A stretch of 64,000 bases of DNA, taken from assembly GCF_014645555.1 (NCBI RefSeq), contig NZ_BMLY01000001.1, forward strand, positions 639,939 through 703,938, written 5' to 3'. This DNA is from Silvimonas amylolytica. GTDB lineage: Bacteria; Pseudomonadota; Gammaproteobacteria; Burkholderiales; Chitinibacteraceae. Positions 54,501 through 63,247 of the stretch are shown in pieces. Every line of letters starts with the position of its first letter. The first letter of the stretch is position 1. The translations under genes and the position numbers were made by a program. The notes under the pieces are model-generated. The model was not told the origin of the DNA. It worked only from the letters and a program-made list of their open reading frames with translations, and ran no database searches.

Positions 54501-55015
54501 ACGTCTGGCAACATCTCAATGGTTTGATCGGTTCTGCAGATGGCGCAAAGTATCGCCGCTTTGCCCAAGGCCTGACGCTAGATCACCTGATCCACCTGGC
54601 TAATCGCCAACTGGCTCGATTGCACGGGCGTTATCAACTGGTGCGCAAACCGGGTGGCGAACTGGAAATGGCCATCATCGATAGCTGGCAAGGCGATGTC
54701 GTACGCGATACCCGCACGCTCTCGGGTGGCGAAAGTTTCCTCGTTAGCCTGGCGCTAGCCCTCGCGCTCTCTGACCTCGTTAGCCACAAGACGTCCATTG
54801 ACTCGCTCTTCCTGGATGAAGGCTTTGGCACGCTGGATGGCGAAACACTGGACATGGCACTCGATGCCCTCGACAGCCTGAACGCCACCGGCAAAATGAT
54901 TGGTGTCATCAGCCACGTCGAAGCGCTTAAAGAGCGTATTCCGGTTCAGATCCGTATTGGCAAAGGCCATGGCTTTGGCTATTCGGGTATCGAGACAGGC
55001 TTGTATCGGCGTTAG
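51587..55015 (+). CDS. sbcC: Exonuclease subunit SbcC (SMC-like ATPase)
   Basis: The protein has 1142 residues. Walker A GPTGAGKTT is near 35-43, a Gln-rich coiled coil of about 800 residues follows, the zinc hook CPLC sits mid-coil near residue 547, and the ABC signature LSGGE (about 1045) and Walker B LFLDEGFG (about 1073) close the head. SbcC is the ATPase that bridges DNA ends and drives SbcD. The coiled coil is unusually rich in Gln and Ala. Confidence 0.95.
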   Translation: MKILTLRLKNLNSLKGEFKIDFTDEPFRHNGLFAITGPTGAGKTTLLDALCLALYHQTPRMDVISAKTNEVMTRHTADCLAEVEFEVKGKRYRAFWSQRRSRDKPDGALQAPVVELADADGNILATRINDKLKLTESITGLDFGRFTKSMLLAQGGFAAFLQADANERAALLEQLTGTEVYGLISQRVFEHTRDARVALEQLKARAEGVELLSDADREQLAARAAELAAQEHTFNQQRDQIHLQRQWLDQVQQATQQQASAHQAQQDAETALYDAREDLARLAAAAPAFNLRPMHMALTGATQTLAQTTQTLQTTTLAHADTVIEQHTWRWHATQRAAQLARASQAALTSIEQQHAALAADQAQHPQHVQLVAHLTGWHAQLAHRQQLRTEITEQETRLQRFVTTLQGLEQELQQRSQASAAAQVEHTQLADGLQQTQDALATCLAGQTEPALRQQWQQLENLRAHAERLEQLAANRARLQGETARIDETQVRLTEQTQTLTQQRDGLRTRFLDIKQQVGDKQKLLEQEQRIQDLTALRAQLQPGEACPLCGATEHPAVAHYAALDVSATRQALSDKQAEQEQIEEQGRRLSTDLATLAERSTQASARREAIAQETAQLDAEWQRSASRFVPLPADSSALPVLKADLTQQLAQISQRLAQFDQLNTQLGAQRDALARHDQSAQALAQHIAVLQQRVQNGQAQIKEAQAGLETLLFRLGETETTFQQQLSALGYDLPAVEDTANWLSAREEESTRWQNAAARLQALEREQLAARSRLQHALAEATQWQQSWDDSQQPAQADLPDAPDPQAELAAAAQQLDQSRQRANALAGQIETLTAQQNAQTSAQTQARADWQQALAASPFTDDAAWQAAVLDDATHQRLQTLKQQLDKTLTEAAALYTSAARQLAQLNAQPQTTLSAVELENHWQNVLAQIKLLAQQQGEIHAQLQGDAQRRQNQQALFGQISAQQTEYDVWQHLNGLIGSADGAKYRRFAQGLTLDHLIHLANRQLARLHGRYQLVRKPGGELEMAIIDSWQGDVVRDTRTLSGGESFLVSLALALALSDLVSHKTSIDSLFLDEGFGTLDGETLDMALDALDSLNATGKMIGVISHVEALKERIPVQIRIGKGHGFGYSGIETGLYRR

Positions 55016-55079
55016 GCATGATCTGGCCGCGGGCGGATATATAATCGTCATATCGCCGCTCTGCGCCAGGAGGCGTGGC

Positions 55080-55406
55080 ATGCCACACGACACCCCCGGT
55101 GCCCCCAGAAAACAGCTGTCGCCGCATATTCTGCCGACAGCGTGCACCATGATTGGCGTTTGCACGACGCTGATTGGTCTGGTGAAAGTGGCAGAAGGCC
55201 ATATCGGGCCCAGCCAGGTCGATGAATACACCTCGCTGGATATGCTGCTGTTTCTGGCCAGCGCCATGCTGTCTTATTGTTCCATTCGCCGGTCTGACAC
55301 TTCCCGCCTGGGCGCACGGCTCGAACGCTGGGCAGATCAATGCTTTATGGCCGGCCTGATCGGTCTGGCGCTGATCGCCCTCTTCTTTGCTTATGAACTG
55401 ATCTAA
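55080..55406 (+). CDS. Small membrane protein of unknown function
   Basis: The protein has 108 residues and two or three membrane helices (about 17-37, 52-66 and 86-106), with a Cys and Thr-rich first helix. AGGAGG lies just before the ATG at 55080, which argues for this start over longer frames. No family was recognised. It follows sbcC by 64 bases and converges with the next gene. Confidence 0.65.
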   Translation: MPHDTPGAPRKQLSPHILPTACTMIGVCTTLIGLVKVAEGHIGPSQVDEYTSLDMLLFLASAMLSYCSIRRSDTSRLGARLERWADQCFMAGLIGLALIALFFAYELI

Positions 55407-55420
55407 CCACATGAGCCAGA

Positions 55421-55786
55421 TTAGTTGGCCATTAGCCGATAAGTACTCTGCTGGTTAACCACTCGCCGCTTCACTTGTTTGATCTCGGCCAGCATGACTT
55501 TCAACTGATCCATAGCCAATTGTTCGTCCTCATTGAGCTTGAGTTGCGGCTCAAGGTGCTTGATCAGCACTTCAAGCGCATCGCCCATGCGCCCAAGCTG
55601 CTTGCCATAACTGGCCACGTCTTCCAGCACCGTAGCTTCTACCTGCGGGTTGGATGAATTACCCAGGTTGATATTCACCAATCCAAACTGACCACCCATG
55701 ACCTTCAAATACGCATTCCACGGGTTGATTGCCTGCGTCACCGCGCCAGAAAACGGCAAATTGAGCGGCAGATTGAATGTTGCCAT
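55421..55786 (-). CDS. Small soluble protein of unknown function
   Basis: The protein has 121 residues. The N-terminal half has FNLPLNLPFSGAVTQAINPWN, and the C-terminal half forms amphipathic helices with a Lys/Arg-rich end (IKQVKRRVVNQQSTYRLMAN). The ATG at 55786 has GGAG six bases upstream; an ATG four codons earlier lacks this. No family was recognised and it has no export signal. It is probably a single gene. Confidence 0.6.
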   Translation of the reverse strand: MATFNLPLNLPFSGAVTQAINPWNAYLKVMGGQFGLVNINLGNSSNPQVEATVLEDVASYGKQLGRMGDALEVLIKHLEPQLKLNEDEQLAMDQLKVMLAEIKQVKRRVVNQQSTYRLMAN

Positions 55787-55962
55787 GTTGATCTCCATTT
55801 AAATTGGTCCAGACTGATCCAACATAGCCGCTTGCCCCTGCTGCCGCGCCCGAACGCAACCGTGCGCAAGCCAGGCGGCAAAACTACCGGCCCACTCCTG
55901 GTCAACGCTACACACCACCGGGCCGTTACCTTTTCACAGCCTTGCCATCAAAAGTGATCGCC

Positions 55963-56592
55963 ATGAAGTTTGCCTTTGCCATCCTGCCCGCGTTGTTGTT
56001 CTGTACCCTGTGCTACGCCGCAGACAATGACGCACCCAATATTCAGGTTGGCGACACTTGGCAGTACCAGGACACCACCGAAACCGCCAGCGGCAGCAAT
56101 CAGACAACCAAGCAGATCACCGTCACCCGCGTGGCAGCCGGCAACATCGAATACACCCTGCAGCAGAACAACACCACCCAGACTCGCACCGCACAAGCCG
56201 ACTGGGGACGCATACAAACCGTGAACGGCCAGGACCGCGTAATAGACCGCCCACTGTTCTTCCCGGTTGAACACGGCCAAAGCTGGAACCTGCACTCCGC
56301 TGGCCCGGTTTCAGATAAAGGCACCGCCATAGAAGTACGGGACGAACAATACAACGTGGATGGCGTAGAAATGGTCAACGTCCCCGCAGGCCGCTTCAAG
56401 ACATTCCGCGTCGAAGCCCAAGCCCAATGGACCATTGAGCCGGGCCACATTCAAGGCCACAGCACCCGCACGCTCTGGTACGCGCCAGATGCCAAACGCT
56501 GGGTAAAAGCGGAAGAAACCACCTATGACGCCAAGGATTTGCAACGGGCGCATGTAACTGAAGAGTTGATGTCGCTAAAAGTGGCGCCGTGA
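55963..56592 (+). CDS. Secreted protein of unknown function
   Basis: The protein has 209 residues with a signal peptide ending LCYAAD. The mature part is beta-rich with repeated Thr/Gln strands (GDTWQYQDTTE, VPAGRFKTFRVEA, WYAPDAKRWVKAEE), like DUF3108-type or lipoprotein-localisation-fold envelope proteins. No catalytic motif is seen. The ribosome binding site is weak. A terminator follows directly. Confidence 0.65.
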   Translation: MKFAFAILPALLFCTLCYAADNDAPNIQVGDTWQYQDTTETASGSNQTTKQITVTRVAAGNIEYTLQQNNTTQTRTAQADWGRIQTVNGQDRVIDRPLFFPVEHGQSWNLHSAGPVSDKGTAIEVRDEQYNVDGVEMVNVPAGRFKTFRVEAQAQWTIEPGHIQGHSTRTLWYAPDAKRWVKAEETTYDAKDLQRAHVTEELMSLKVAP

Positions 56593-56616
56593 CCAGACCA
56601 CGCCAGCATCTGCGAC

Positions 56617-56645
56617 AAAAAAGCCGCCTTGCTGGGCGGCTTTTT
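56617..56645 (+). terminator. Intrinsic terminator after the secreted-protein gene
   Basis: AAGCCGCC pairs with GGGCGGCTT over a short loop, with flanking A and T runs. Confidence 0.88.
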
Positions 56646-56738
56646 CGTTGTGGATCAAACAAGCTGGACTGGTCCGATTTGGCACCTGGTTTATGCCGGA
56701 TGGGCGGGTTCGGTTGAAACGACACGGCACATGAGGAG

Positions 56739-56774
56739 AAAAAGAAAAAGCCGCATAAAGCGGCTTTTTCTTTT
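56739..56774 (-). terminator. Intrinsic terminator after nrdB
   Basis: AAAAGAAAAAGCCGC pairs with GCGGCTTTTTCTTTT over a 5-base loop. It can act both ways but lies 13 bases past the nrdB stop. Confidence 0.9.
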
Positions 56775-56786
56775 AAACGCAAATCA

Positions 56787-57899
56787 TCAATCCCAGCTCA
56801 GCGCCCCACCCGTTTGATATTCCGTCACGCGGGTTTCGAAGAAGTTCTTTTCCTTCTTCAGGTCGATCATCTCGCTCATCCACGGGAACGGGTTGTTCAC
56901 GCCCGGGAACATGGCTTCCAGACCAATCTGTTGCAGACGACGGTTGGCGATAAAGCGCAGGTATTCCTTGAATTGCGATGCGTTCAGGCCCAGCACGCCG
57001 CGCGGCATGGTGTCTTCGGCGTAGGCGTATTCCAGTTCAACGGCTTGCTTGAAGAGGTCATAGATTTCGTTTTTGAAATCTTCAGTCCACAGTTGCGGAT
57101 TTTCTTGCTTGATGGTGTTGATCAGGTCGATGCCGAAATTGCAGTGCATGGACTCGTCACGCAGGATGTACTGGTACTGTTCTGCGGCACCGGTCATTTT
57201 GTTCTGGCGGCCCAGCGCCAGAATTTGCACAAAGCCAACGTAGAAGAACAGGCCTTCCATGATGCAGGCAAAGACGATGATGGAGCGCAGCAGTTGCTGG
57301 TCGGTCAGTTGGGTGCCGGTTTTGAATTCCGGGTCAGTCAGGACATCAATGAACGGGATCAGGAATTGATCCTTGTCACGGATGGATTTGATTTCCTGAT
57401 AGGCGTTGAAGACTTCGCCTTCTTCCAGGCCCAGGCTTTCCACGATGTATTGGTAGGCGTGGGTGTGAATGGCTTCATCAAAGGCCTGGCGCAGCAAGAA
57501 CTGGCGGCATTCCGGGCTGGTGATCTGACGGTACGTACCCAGTACGATGTTGTTGGCCGCGAGCGAGTCTGCGGTCACAAAGAAGCCGAGGTTACGCTTG
57601 ACGATGCGGCGCTCATCTTCGGTCAGGCCGTTGGGGCTCTTCCACAGTTCGATGTCGCGCTGCATGTTCACTTCTTGCGGCATCCAGTGGTTGGCACATT
57701 GGGCCAGATACTTTTCCCAAGCCCACTTGTGCTTGAACGGGACCAGCTGGTTGACGTCGGTGGTGCCGTTGATCACGCGCTTGTCCGCAGCCCGAACACG
57801 GTTGCTGGTGGCAGCAGCCGGAGCAGCGGCGCCTTGTGCTGCAGGAGCGGCCGATTGGGCGGGCTTGGGGGTGATGATGTCGTCGTCAAAACTCAGCAT
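56787..57899 (-). CDS. nrdB: Class Ia ribonucleotide reductase beta subunit
   Basis: The protein has 370 residues of the di-iron R2 family, with ligand-bearing helices recognisable at [16 protein letters not shown] and [10 protein letters not shown]. It carries the tyrosyl radical that starts reduction of ribonucleotides by NrdA. The N-terminus has a short Ala/Pro-rich extension (about 12-35) that is probably disordered. It lies downstream of nrdA with a lipoprotein gene between them. Confidence 0.95.
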   Translation of the reverse strand: MLSFDDDIITPKPAQSAAPAAQGAAAPAAATSNRVRAADKRVINGTTDVNQLVPFKHKWAWEKYLAQCANHWMPQEVNMQRDIELWKSPNGLTEDERRIVKRNLGFFVTADSLAANNIVLGTYRQITSPECRQFLLRQAFDEAIHTHAYQYIVESLGLEEGEVFNAYQEIKSIRDKDQFLIPFIDVLTDPEFKTGTQLTDQQLLRSIIVFACIMEGLFFYVGFVQILALGRQNKMTGAAEQYQYILRDESMHCNFGIDLINTIKQENPQLWTEDFKNEIYDLFKQAVELEYAYAEDTMPRGVLGLNASQFKEYLRFIANRRLQQIGLEAMFPGVNNPFPWMSEMIDLKKEKNFFETRVTEYQTGGALSWD

Positions 57900-58012
57900 G
57901 GGTCTGCTTTCCTCTTTTACAAATTTTCAAAAATGTTTCTGTTGCAGCCGGCAAGCCGGTTGCGCCTTCGGGGCCTGACACAAGTCAGGCGCTTATGCCA
58001 GATCGTGCAGGG

Positions 58013-58597
58013 TTACTGTGGCTGCACGGCCTGAGATGCCGAAGCGTCCAGCGGCTGCGGCAAACGGATCTGGATATTGCTGGTGTCTGGTACACCCCAC
58101 ATCACCTTGATGTGGTTGAAGTCTCGCTGGTGCGCGTCTTTCAATGTGGCGGTCGGTTGAAAGTTCACTTCAACATGTACGTCGCCGAGGTACACCACAT
58201 CACCGGCTTTCACGTCAAAACCCTGGTTCAGCGGCAGGCGGCCAATACGGCGGCTCATGTCCATGCCCGGGTTGCCCCAGCGCGTCCATGTATCCGTCAT
58301 GGTGTAGTGGCCCGGCGGCAGGGTCAGCAGTTGTAGCTGGCCAGTGGTATCCGGCATGTCGCCTGCATCACGGATGTAGTTGTTAGTACTGGCAAAAAAC
58401 TCTTTACGGCCCCACGGCCCTTCCACCACAACGCTGGTCACCGTGGTGTCGTGATCCAGGCTGTTGAAGGTCACGGCCAGGATGCCATAGGCCTGACCTG
58501 GCGGCGGAATCATTGCCCCGGCGGTGGTCAGTTGCGGCCTTGCCGCACAAGCACTCAACAGCCCGATACAACACAGCAACATGAAGCGCTGGAGCAT
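58013..58597 (-). CDS. Lipoprotein of unknown function inside the nrd cluster
   Basis: The protein has 194 residues. The lipobox LLSAC gives Cys near residue 17, followed by a beta-rich domain (AVTFNSLDHDTTVTSVVVEGP, GDVVYLGDVHVEVNF) like a DUF2846-type or carboxypeptidase-regulatory envelope fold. AGAGG is eight bases before the ATG at 58597. It lies between nrdA and nrdB on the same strand. Nothing in its sequence suggests a nucleotide-metabolism role. Confidence 0.7.
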   Translation of the reverse strand: MLQRFMLLCCIGLLSACAARPQLTTAGAMIPPPGQAYGILAVTFNSLDHDTTVTSVVVEGPWGRKEFFASTNNYIRDAGDMPDTTGQLQLLTLPPGHYTMTDTWTRWGNPGMDMSRRIGRLPLNQGFDVKAGDVVYLGDVHVEVNFQPTATLKDAHQRDFNHIKVMWGVPDTSNIQIRLPQPLDASASQAVQPQ

Positions 58598-58677
58598 GGC
58601 ATGGCCTCTGGGCATACCTGTGACAGGTATTGGACTCTTGTTCTGGTGGATTGTTGCCCCGTCTGGCTTATGGACCA

Positions 58678-58703
58678 ACAGCCCGGCCTGACGGCCGGGC
58701 TGT
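58678..58703 (-). terminator. Perfect hairpin between nrdA and the lipoprotein gene
   Basis: ACAGCCCGGCC pairs perfectly with GGCCGGGCTGT over a four-base loop, 15 bases past the nrdA stop. The T-run is poor, so it may only weaken read-through towards the lipoprotein gene and nrdB. Confidence 0.55.
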
Positions 58704-58717
58704 GACGGGTATTACTG

Positions 58718-61612
58718 TTACTGGCAAGCCTCGCACTCTTCAAAGCCAGGATCACCCGGACGCAGGTAGCATGCGGCGCCTTCGGCTTCTGGCATGGCGG
58801 CTACTGCGGCGGCGGCAGTCGACGCAGCGGGTGCAGCGCTGCCTGCCATCGATGCGGCAGACAAGCCACCATCAACCGGCACAGCGTTCAACTCGCCACC
58901 ACGGCCGGTGGACTTTTCTGCACTGGTTGCAGCCAGCGTACGCAGATAGTAGGTGGTCTTCAGGCCACGCAGCCATGCGTGCTTGTACAGTTCATCCAGC
59001 TTCTTGCCCGATGCGCCGGCCATGTAGATGTTCAGGCTTTGGGCCTGGTCAATCCACTTCTGACGGCGGCTGGCGGCTTCAACCAGCCACTTCGGGTCCA
59101 TTTCGAACGCAGTGGCGTATTGTTCACGCAGGTCGGCCGGAATACGGTCGATGCGGGAAACCGAGCCATCGAAGTACTTGAGGTCGGAGATCATGACTTC
59201 ATCCCACAGGCCGCGTTCTTTCAGGTCGTGCACCAGGTGTTCGTTGATAACGGTGAACTCGCCAGACAGGTTCGATTTCACGAACAGGTTCTGGTAGGTC
59301 GGCTCGATCGAGGCATCCACGCCAACAATGTTGGAAATAGTTGCGGTCGGCGCGATCGCCAGGCAGTTGCTGTTACGCATGCCGTAGGTCGCGATACGCT
59401 CACGCAGCGGTGCCCAATCCAGCTTGCTGCTGGTATCGACTTCCAGATAGCCACCGCGCTCTTCGGCCAGCAAAGCGTTGGAGTCTTGCGGCAGGATGCC
59501 ACGATCCCACAGGCTGCCCTTGTAGCTTGGGTAGGTGCCACGCTCTTGCGCCAGTTCGGTCGAGGCCCAGTAGGCGTGATAAGCGATGACTTCCATCGAT
59601 TCATCAGCAAATTGCACGGCTGCATCAGATGCGTACGGAATACGCAGCATGTGCAGCGCGTCCTGGAACGCCATCAAGCCCATGCCCACCGGGCGATGCT
59701 TCAGGTTGGATGTGCGTGCCTTGCGTACGGCGTAGTAGTTGATGTCGATCACGTTATCGAGCATGCGCATGGCGGTCTTGACCGTACGACCAATCTTGTC
59801 GGCATCCAGCTTGCCGTCCTTGATATGGTTGATCAGGTTCACCGAGCCCAGGTTACATACGGCGATTTCGTTATCGTTGGTGTTCAGCGTGATTTCGGTA
59901 CACAGGTTAGAACTGTGAACGACGCCAACATGGTTCTGCGGGCTGCGGATGTTGCTCGGATCCTTGAAGGTCACCCATGGGTGGCCGGTTTCGAACAGCA
60001 TGGTCAACATCTTGCGCCACAGGGTCAGCGCCGGCAGCTTCTTGGCCACGCGCATTTCGCCACGGGCCGCTTTCTCTTCGTAACGGGTGTAGGCCTCTTC
60101 GAACTTCTTGCCGTACAGATCGTGCAGGTCCGGTGCTTCAGACGGGCTGAAGAGGGTCCAGTCAGCACCTTCCATCACGCGCTTCATGAACAGGTCAGGA
60201 ATCCAGTTGGCGGTGTTCATGTCGTGGGTACGACGACGATCATCACCCGTGTTCTTGCGCAGTTCCAGGAATTCTTCGATGTCGGCGTGCCAGGTTTCCA
60301 GGTACGCGCAGACGGCGCCCTTGCGCTTGCCACCCTGGTTCACGGCCACAGCGGTATCGTTGACCACTTTCAGGAACGGCACCACGCCTTGCGACTTGCC
60401 GTTGGTGCCCTTGATGTGGCTGCCCAGCGAACGCACCGGCGTCCAGTCATTGCCCAGACCGCCCGCAAACTTGGACAGCAACGCGTTTTCTTTCAGGGCT
60501 TCGTAGATGCCATCCAGATCATCGGCCACGGTGGTCAGGTAGCAGCTGGAGAGCTGGCTGCGACGGGTACCGGAGTTAAACAGCGTCGGGGTGCTGGACA
60601 TGAAGTCAAACGTCGACAGCACGTTGTAGAACTCGATGGCGCGGGCTTCGCGATCCACTTCATTCAGCGACAAGCCCATGGCCACGCGCATGAAGAACAC
60701 CTGCGGCAGTTCAATGCGGGTGCCATGCACGTGCAGGAAATAACGGTCGTACAGGGTTTGCAGACCCAGATAACCAAACTGGTAGTCACGCTCATGCTTG
60801 AGCGCAGCGCCCAGGCGGGCCAGATCGAACTGGCCGAGTTTTTCGTCCAGCAGTTCGTTCTCGATGCCCTTCTTGATCAGCATCGGGAAGGCTTCGGCGT
60901 AACGGGTCGCCATTTCTTCGTGGCTGGCTTCTTCACCCAGCACTTCACGACGGGCTACATCCAGCAACAGACGGGCCGTCACAAAGCTGTAGGCCGGGTC
61001 GATTTCAATGCGGCCACGGGCGGCCAGAATGGCGGACTTGTGGACTTCAGCGACCGGCACGCCGTCGTACAGGTTCTTCAGCGTTTCAGCGAGGATGGTC
61101 TCCTGGCTGGTGATCTTCTCGAAGCCCTGGCAAGACGAAGCAATCAGCGCTTTCAGGCGCGCGACATCCAGTGCGCGGCGGCTGCCGTCTTCCAGCGTGA
61201 CGTTCACAACGGCGTGCTGTTGCTGTGTGACTTCGTGGCTTTCAGTATGGGAAGCACGCTCTGCCTTGCGCTGTTCGCGGTACAGCACGTAAGCACGGGC
61301 GATGTCATGTTCGCCAGAACGCATCAGGGCCAGTTCAACCTGATCCTGAATGTCTTCAATATGAATAGCGCCACCTTCGGGCTTGCGACGCATCAGCGCG
61401 CTGACCACTTGCTCGGTCAGGGCTTCCACGCGCTCACGCACAGCAGCGCTAGCCGCGGCCTGATTCCCGTGAACAGCGATGTACGCCTTGGTCACGGCAA
61501 CCGTGATCTTGGACGGCTCGAACGGCACCACACCACCATTACGGCGGATGGTTTTATACAGTTCGTATCGGCTCTGTTCGTTGTTGATCGGGGTATCTAC
61601 GGCTTCGGTCAT
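58718..61612 (-). CDS. nrdA: Class Ia ribonucleotide reductase alpha subunit
   Basis: The protein has 964 residues. An N-terminal ATP-cone (about 20-110, [17 protein letters not shown]) is the allosteric activity site. The catalytic barrel has redox-cysteine segments SQLSSCYL and [14 protein letters not shown]-like sequence, and the C-terminal CEACQ tail carries the shuttle cysteines. It makes all four deoxynucleoside diphosphates. ATG 61612 (MTEAVDTP) has AGGAAG upstream; an ATG at 61648 is possible. DnaA boxes and NrdR-like repeats lie upstream. Confidence 0.95.
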   Translation of the reverse strand: MTEAVDTPINNEQSRYELYKTIRRNGGVVPFEPSKITVAVTKAYIAVHGNQAAASAAVRERVEALTEQVVSALMRRKPEGGAIHIEDIQDQVELALMRSGEHDIARAYVLYREQRKAERASHTESHEVTQQQHAVVNVTLEDGSRRALDVARLKALIASSCQGFEKITSQETILAETLKNLYDGVPVAEVHKSAILAARGRIEIDPAYSFVTARLLLDVARREVLGEEASHEEMATRYAEAFPMLIKKGIENELLDEKLGQFDLARLGAALKHERDYQFGYLGLQTLYDRYFLHVHGTRIELPQVFFMRVAMGLSLNEVDREARAIEFYNVLSTFDFMSSTPTLFNSGTRRSQLSSCYLTTVADDLDGIYEALKENALLSKFAGGLGNDWTPVRSLGSHIKGTNGKSQGVVPFLKVVNDTAVAVNQGGKRKGAVCAYLETWHADIEEFLELRKNTGDDRRRTHDMNTANWIPDLFMKRVMEGADWTLFSPSEAPDLHDLYGKKFEEAYTRYEEKAARGEMRVAKKLPALTLWRKMLTMLFETGHPWVTFKDPSNIRSPQNHVGVVHSSNLCTEITLNTNDNEIAVCNLGSVNLINHIKDGKLDADKIGRTVKTAMRMLDNVIDINYYAVRKARTSNLKHRPVGMGLMAFQDALHMLRIPYASDAAVQFADESMEVIAYHAYWASTELAQERGTYPSYKGSLWDRGILPQDSNALLAEERGGYLEVDTSSKLDWAPLRERIATYGMRNSNCLAIAPTATISNIVGVDASIEPTYQNLFVKSNLSGEFTVINEHLVHDLKERGLWDEVMISDLKYFDGSVSRIDRIPADLREQYATAFEMDPKWLVEAASRRQKWIDQAQSLNIYMAGASGKKLDELYKHAWLRGLKTTYYLRTLAATSAEKSTGRGGELNAVPVDGGLSAASMAGSAAPAASTAAAAVAAMPEAEGAACYLRPGDPGFEECEACQ

Positions 61613-61730
61613 GCGGCTTCCTGTGGTGCTATCCAGTGTGGCGTACATTTGGGTGTGTTCCCTCTGGCCAGGTGTTAAATCTGGCCGCATTTCTTCACAA
61701 ATCAAGGACTTGAAAAGACAGGCGGCCGAA

Positions 61731-61751
61731 TGTGGATAAGTCTGTGAATAA
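61731..61751 (-). promoter_or_regulatory. Two DnaA boxes upstream of nrdA
   Basis: TGTGGATAA (61731-61739) and TGTGAATAA (61743-61751) are both exact TTATNCACA boxes on the minus strand, three bases apart. DnaA controls nrdAB transcription in E. coli through similar paired boxes. They lie about 120-140 bases upstream of the nrdA start, in the 620-base gap 61613-62232. Confidence 0.75.
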
Positions 61752-61761
61752 ATTGTGAAGA

Positions 61762-61779
61762 ACCACTACATCTTGTGGT
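61762..61779. promoter_or_regulatory. NrdR-box-like inverted repeat near the nrdA DnaA boxes
   Basis: ACCACTACATCTTGTGGT has inverted ends ACCAC/GTGGT and fits the general NrdR pattern ACACWATATATWGTGT in most core positions. It is 11 bases upstream of the DnaA pair. Confidence 0.5.
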
Positions 61780-61958
61780 CCTTAGGTGGGTTCGGCACAA
61801 ATACTAGGGGAAGGTGGGCCGCTAGCGCAACCGGAAAAAGATGTGTTAAGGACGACGAACGGACACAAAAATGTCATGGTTTTCGCGCAAGCCTTTATTC
61901 ATGCGGCATAGCGGGGAGGTGTACTTCGTTGCAATTTGAGGACAGTCTGACGAAAGTC

Positions 61959-62014
61959 ACCATATGATGTTGTAAATGGGTATCTGCCTGACTGAAAAAC
62001 ACAAGATGTTGTGT
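61959..62014. promoter_or_regulatory. Pair of NrdR-box-like sites
   Basis: ACACAAGATGTTGTGT (61999-62014) matches the NrdR consensus closely. A weaker site, ACCATATGATGTTGTA (61959-61974), is 40 bases away centre to centre, about four helical turns. NrdR represses ribonucleotide reductase genes when dATP is high. The distance to nrdA (about 390 bases) is long for a promoter-proximal site. Confidence 0.55.
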
Positions 62015-62131
62015 TGCGACATGGTGCAATGCACCAGCGATTTGCCCCATTTTGTACCAGGTGATGGGTTTACTCTTTGATCGACTGCGTCAGCGTAAAA
62101 CCGAAGAAATAGCAGCGAAAATTACGCAGAC

Positions 62132-62161
62132 AAAAAAAGCGGACCGAAGTCCGCTTTTTTT
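62132..62161 (-). terminator. Intrinsic terminator after the SlyD-like gene
   Basis: AAAAAAAGCGGA pairs with TCCGCTTTTTTT over a 6-base loop. It ends the peroxiredoxin-SlyD pair. Confidence 0.9.
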
Positions 62162-62232
62162 CAATTGTGAATACCCCCGCCCTGCCACCACCGTGGGAGC
62201 CAGACCCGGGGAAGATCACATCTGATTAATGC

Positions 62233-62712
62233 TTAGTGATGATGGCCGTGTTCGCCATGCACATGGCCGTGGGCAACTTCTTCATCGCTGGCTTCGCGCA
62301 CGTCGGTCACCTTGCCCACAAAGCGGATGGTCACGCCAGCGAACGGGTGGTTAGCGTCAACGGTAACTTCGTTGCCGTTGATTTCGGTCACGCGGAACAA
62401 CATGACATCACCAGTGGCAGGATCATCGGCTTCAAACATCATGCCGGCTTCCACTTCCATCGGGAATACGTCTTTGGTTTCTTTGCGCACCAGTTCCGGC
62501 TCGTACTCACCAAAGGCGTCGTCCGGTGCCATGGTCACGTCAATGGAATCACCGGTGGTCTTGCCATGCAGCGCTTCTTCTACCAGCGGCAGAATGTTGT
62601 CGTAACCGCCGTGCAGGTAAACGATGGGGTGTTCGGTTTTGTCGAGCAGCTTGCCTTCGGTATCGAACATCTCATAGTTCAGCGTTACAACCGTATCTTT
62701 GGCGATTTGCAT
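62233..62712 (-). CDS. slyD: SlyD-like FKBP-type peptidyl-prolyl isomerase
   Basis: The protein has 159 residues. It has the FKBP flanks (DTVVTLNYEMFDTEGKLLDKT, HPFAG) with the IF chaperone insert at about 70-120, and a His-rich C-terminal tail (HGHVHGEHGHHH) that probably binds nickel or zinc. It catalyses proline isomerisation and acts as a chaperone and metal store in the cytoplasm. The peroxiredoxin-family gene lies five bases upstream, so they are one unit. Confidence 0.92.
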   Translation of the reverse strand: MQIAKDTVVTLNYEMFDTEGKLLDKTEHPIVYLHGGYDNILPLVEEALHGKTTGDSIDVTMAPDDAFGEYEPELVRKETKDVFPMEVEAGMMFEADDPATGDVMLFRVTEINGNEVTVDANHPFAGVTIRFVGKVTDVREASDEEVAHGHVHGEHGHHH

Positions 62713-62717
62713 CGGGT

Positions 62718-63185
62718 TTATCCTAACTGTTTAACAAGTGAAAGTATTTCCGCCGCGTGCCCTTTGGGCAGCACGTGGTAGAACGCGTGACGGATTACGC
62801 CCTGCCTGTCGATCACGAAGGTAGAGCGTTCAATGGCATATTTTATCATGCCCGCCGCCATGGTTTCTTTTAAAACATGGTAAAGACGGCTGACTTCACC
62901 TTCGGCATCAGATAACAGTCCGAACTCAATGCCGTGTTCATCCTGAAATGCCTCGTGCGAGAGGCAATCATCCAGGCTTACGCCCAGCACAACGGTCCCC
63001 AGTGCCCTGAACGTTTCCGCCCGGTCTGAAAACTCCACTGCTTCTGTAATGCCGCCTGGCGAGTGGTCTCTGCTAAAGAAATAGAGCACCACATGATGCC
63101 GCCCGTGGTAATCCGATAACCGGATCTGCTGCATGCTGGCATCGTGTAAAGCAAAGTCAGGCGCAATTTCCCCGTTTTTGAGCAT
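62718..63185 (-). CDS. Bcp/PrxQ-family peroxiredoxin homologue lacking the peroxidatic cysteine
   Basis: The protein has 155 residues and the AhpC/TSA thioredoxin fold of Bcp. The usual PGCT motif reads PGGI here, so G45 stands where E. coli Bcp has Cys45, and position 50 is Val rather than the resolving Cys. The only cysteine is C74 (LDDCLSH). All other landmarks (APDF, LSDY, FFSRD, FVIDRQGVIRH) are intact. It is therefore unlikely to be an ordinary peroxidase unless C74 substitutes. It is co-directional with slyD. Confidence 0.85.
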   Translation of the reverse strand: MLKNGEIAPDFALHDASMQQIRLSDYHGRHHVVLYFFSRDHSPGGITEAVEFSDRAETFRALGTVVLGVSLDDCLSHEAFQDEHGIEFGLLSDAEGEVSRLYHVLKETMAAGMIKYAIERSTFVIDRQGVIRHAFYHVLPKGHAAEILSLVKQLG

Positions 63186-63247
63186 GCCGGCTCCTTCGCA
63201 TGGTGGGATAATAAAGGCCGTGTTTTTCTACTGTTATAGCCAAGTCA

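Noticed and set aside
57973-57990. GCCTGAC-ACAA-GTCAGGC hairpin upstream of nrdB
   Set aside because: Short, without T-run; could be a leader structure but nothing supports a specific role.
58979-61678. 899-residue plus-strand frame opposite nrdA
   Set aside because: Very long, but it mirrors nrdA, has no export or domain pattern, and arises from GC-biased third positions in nrdA.
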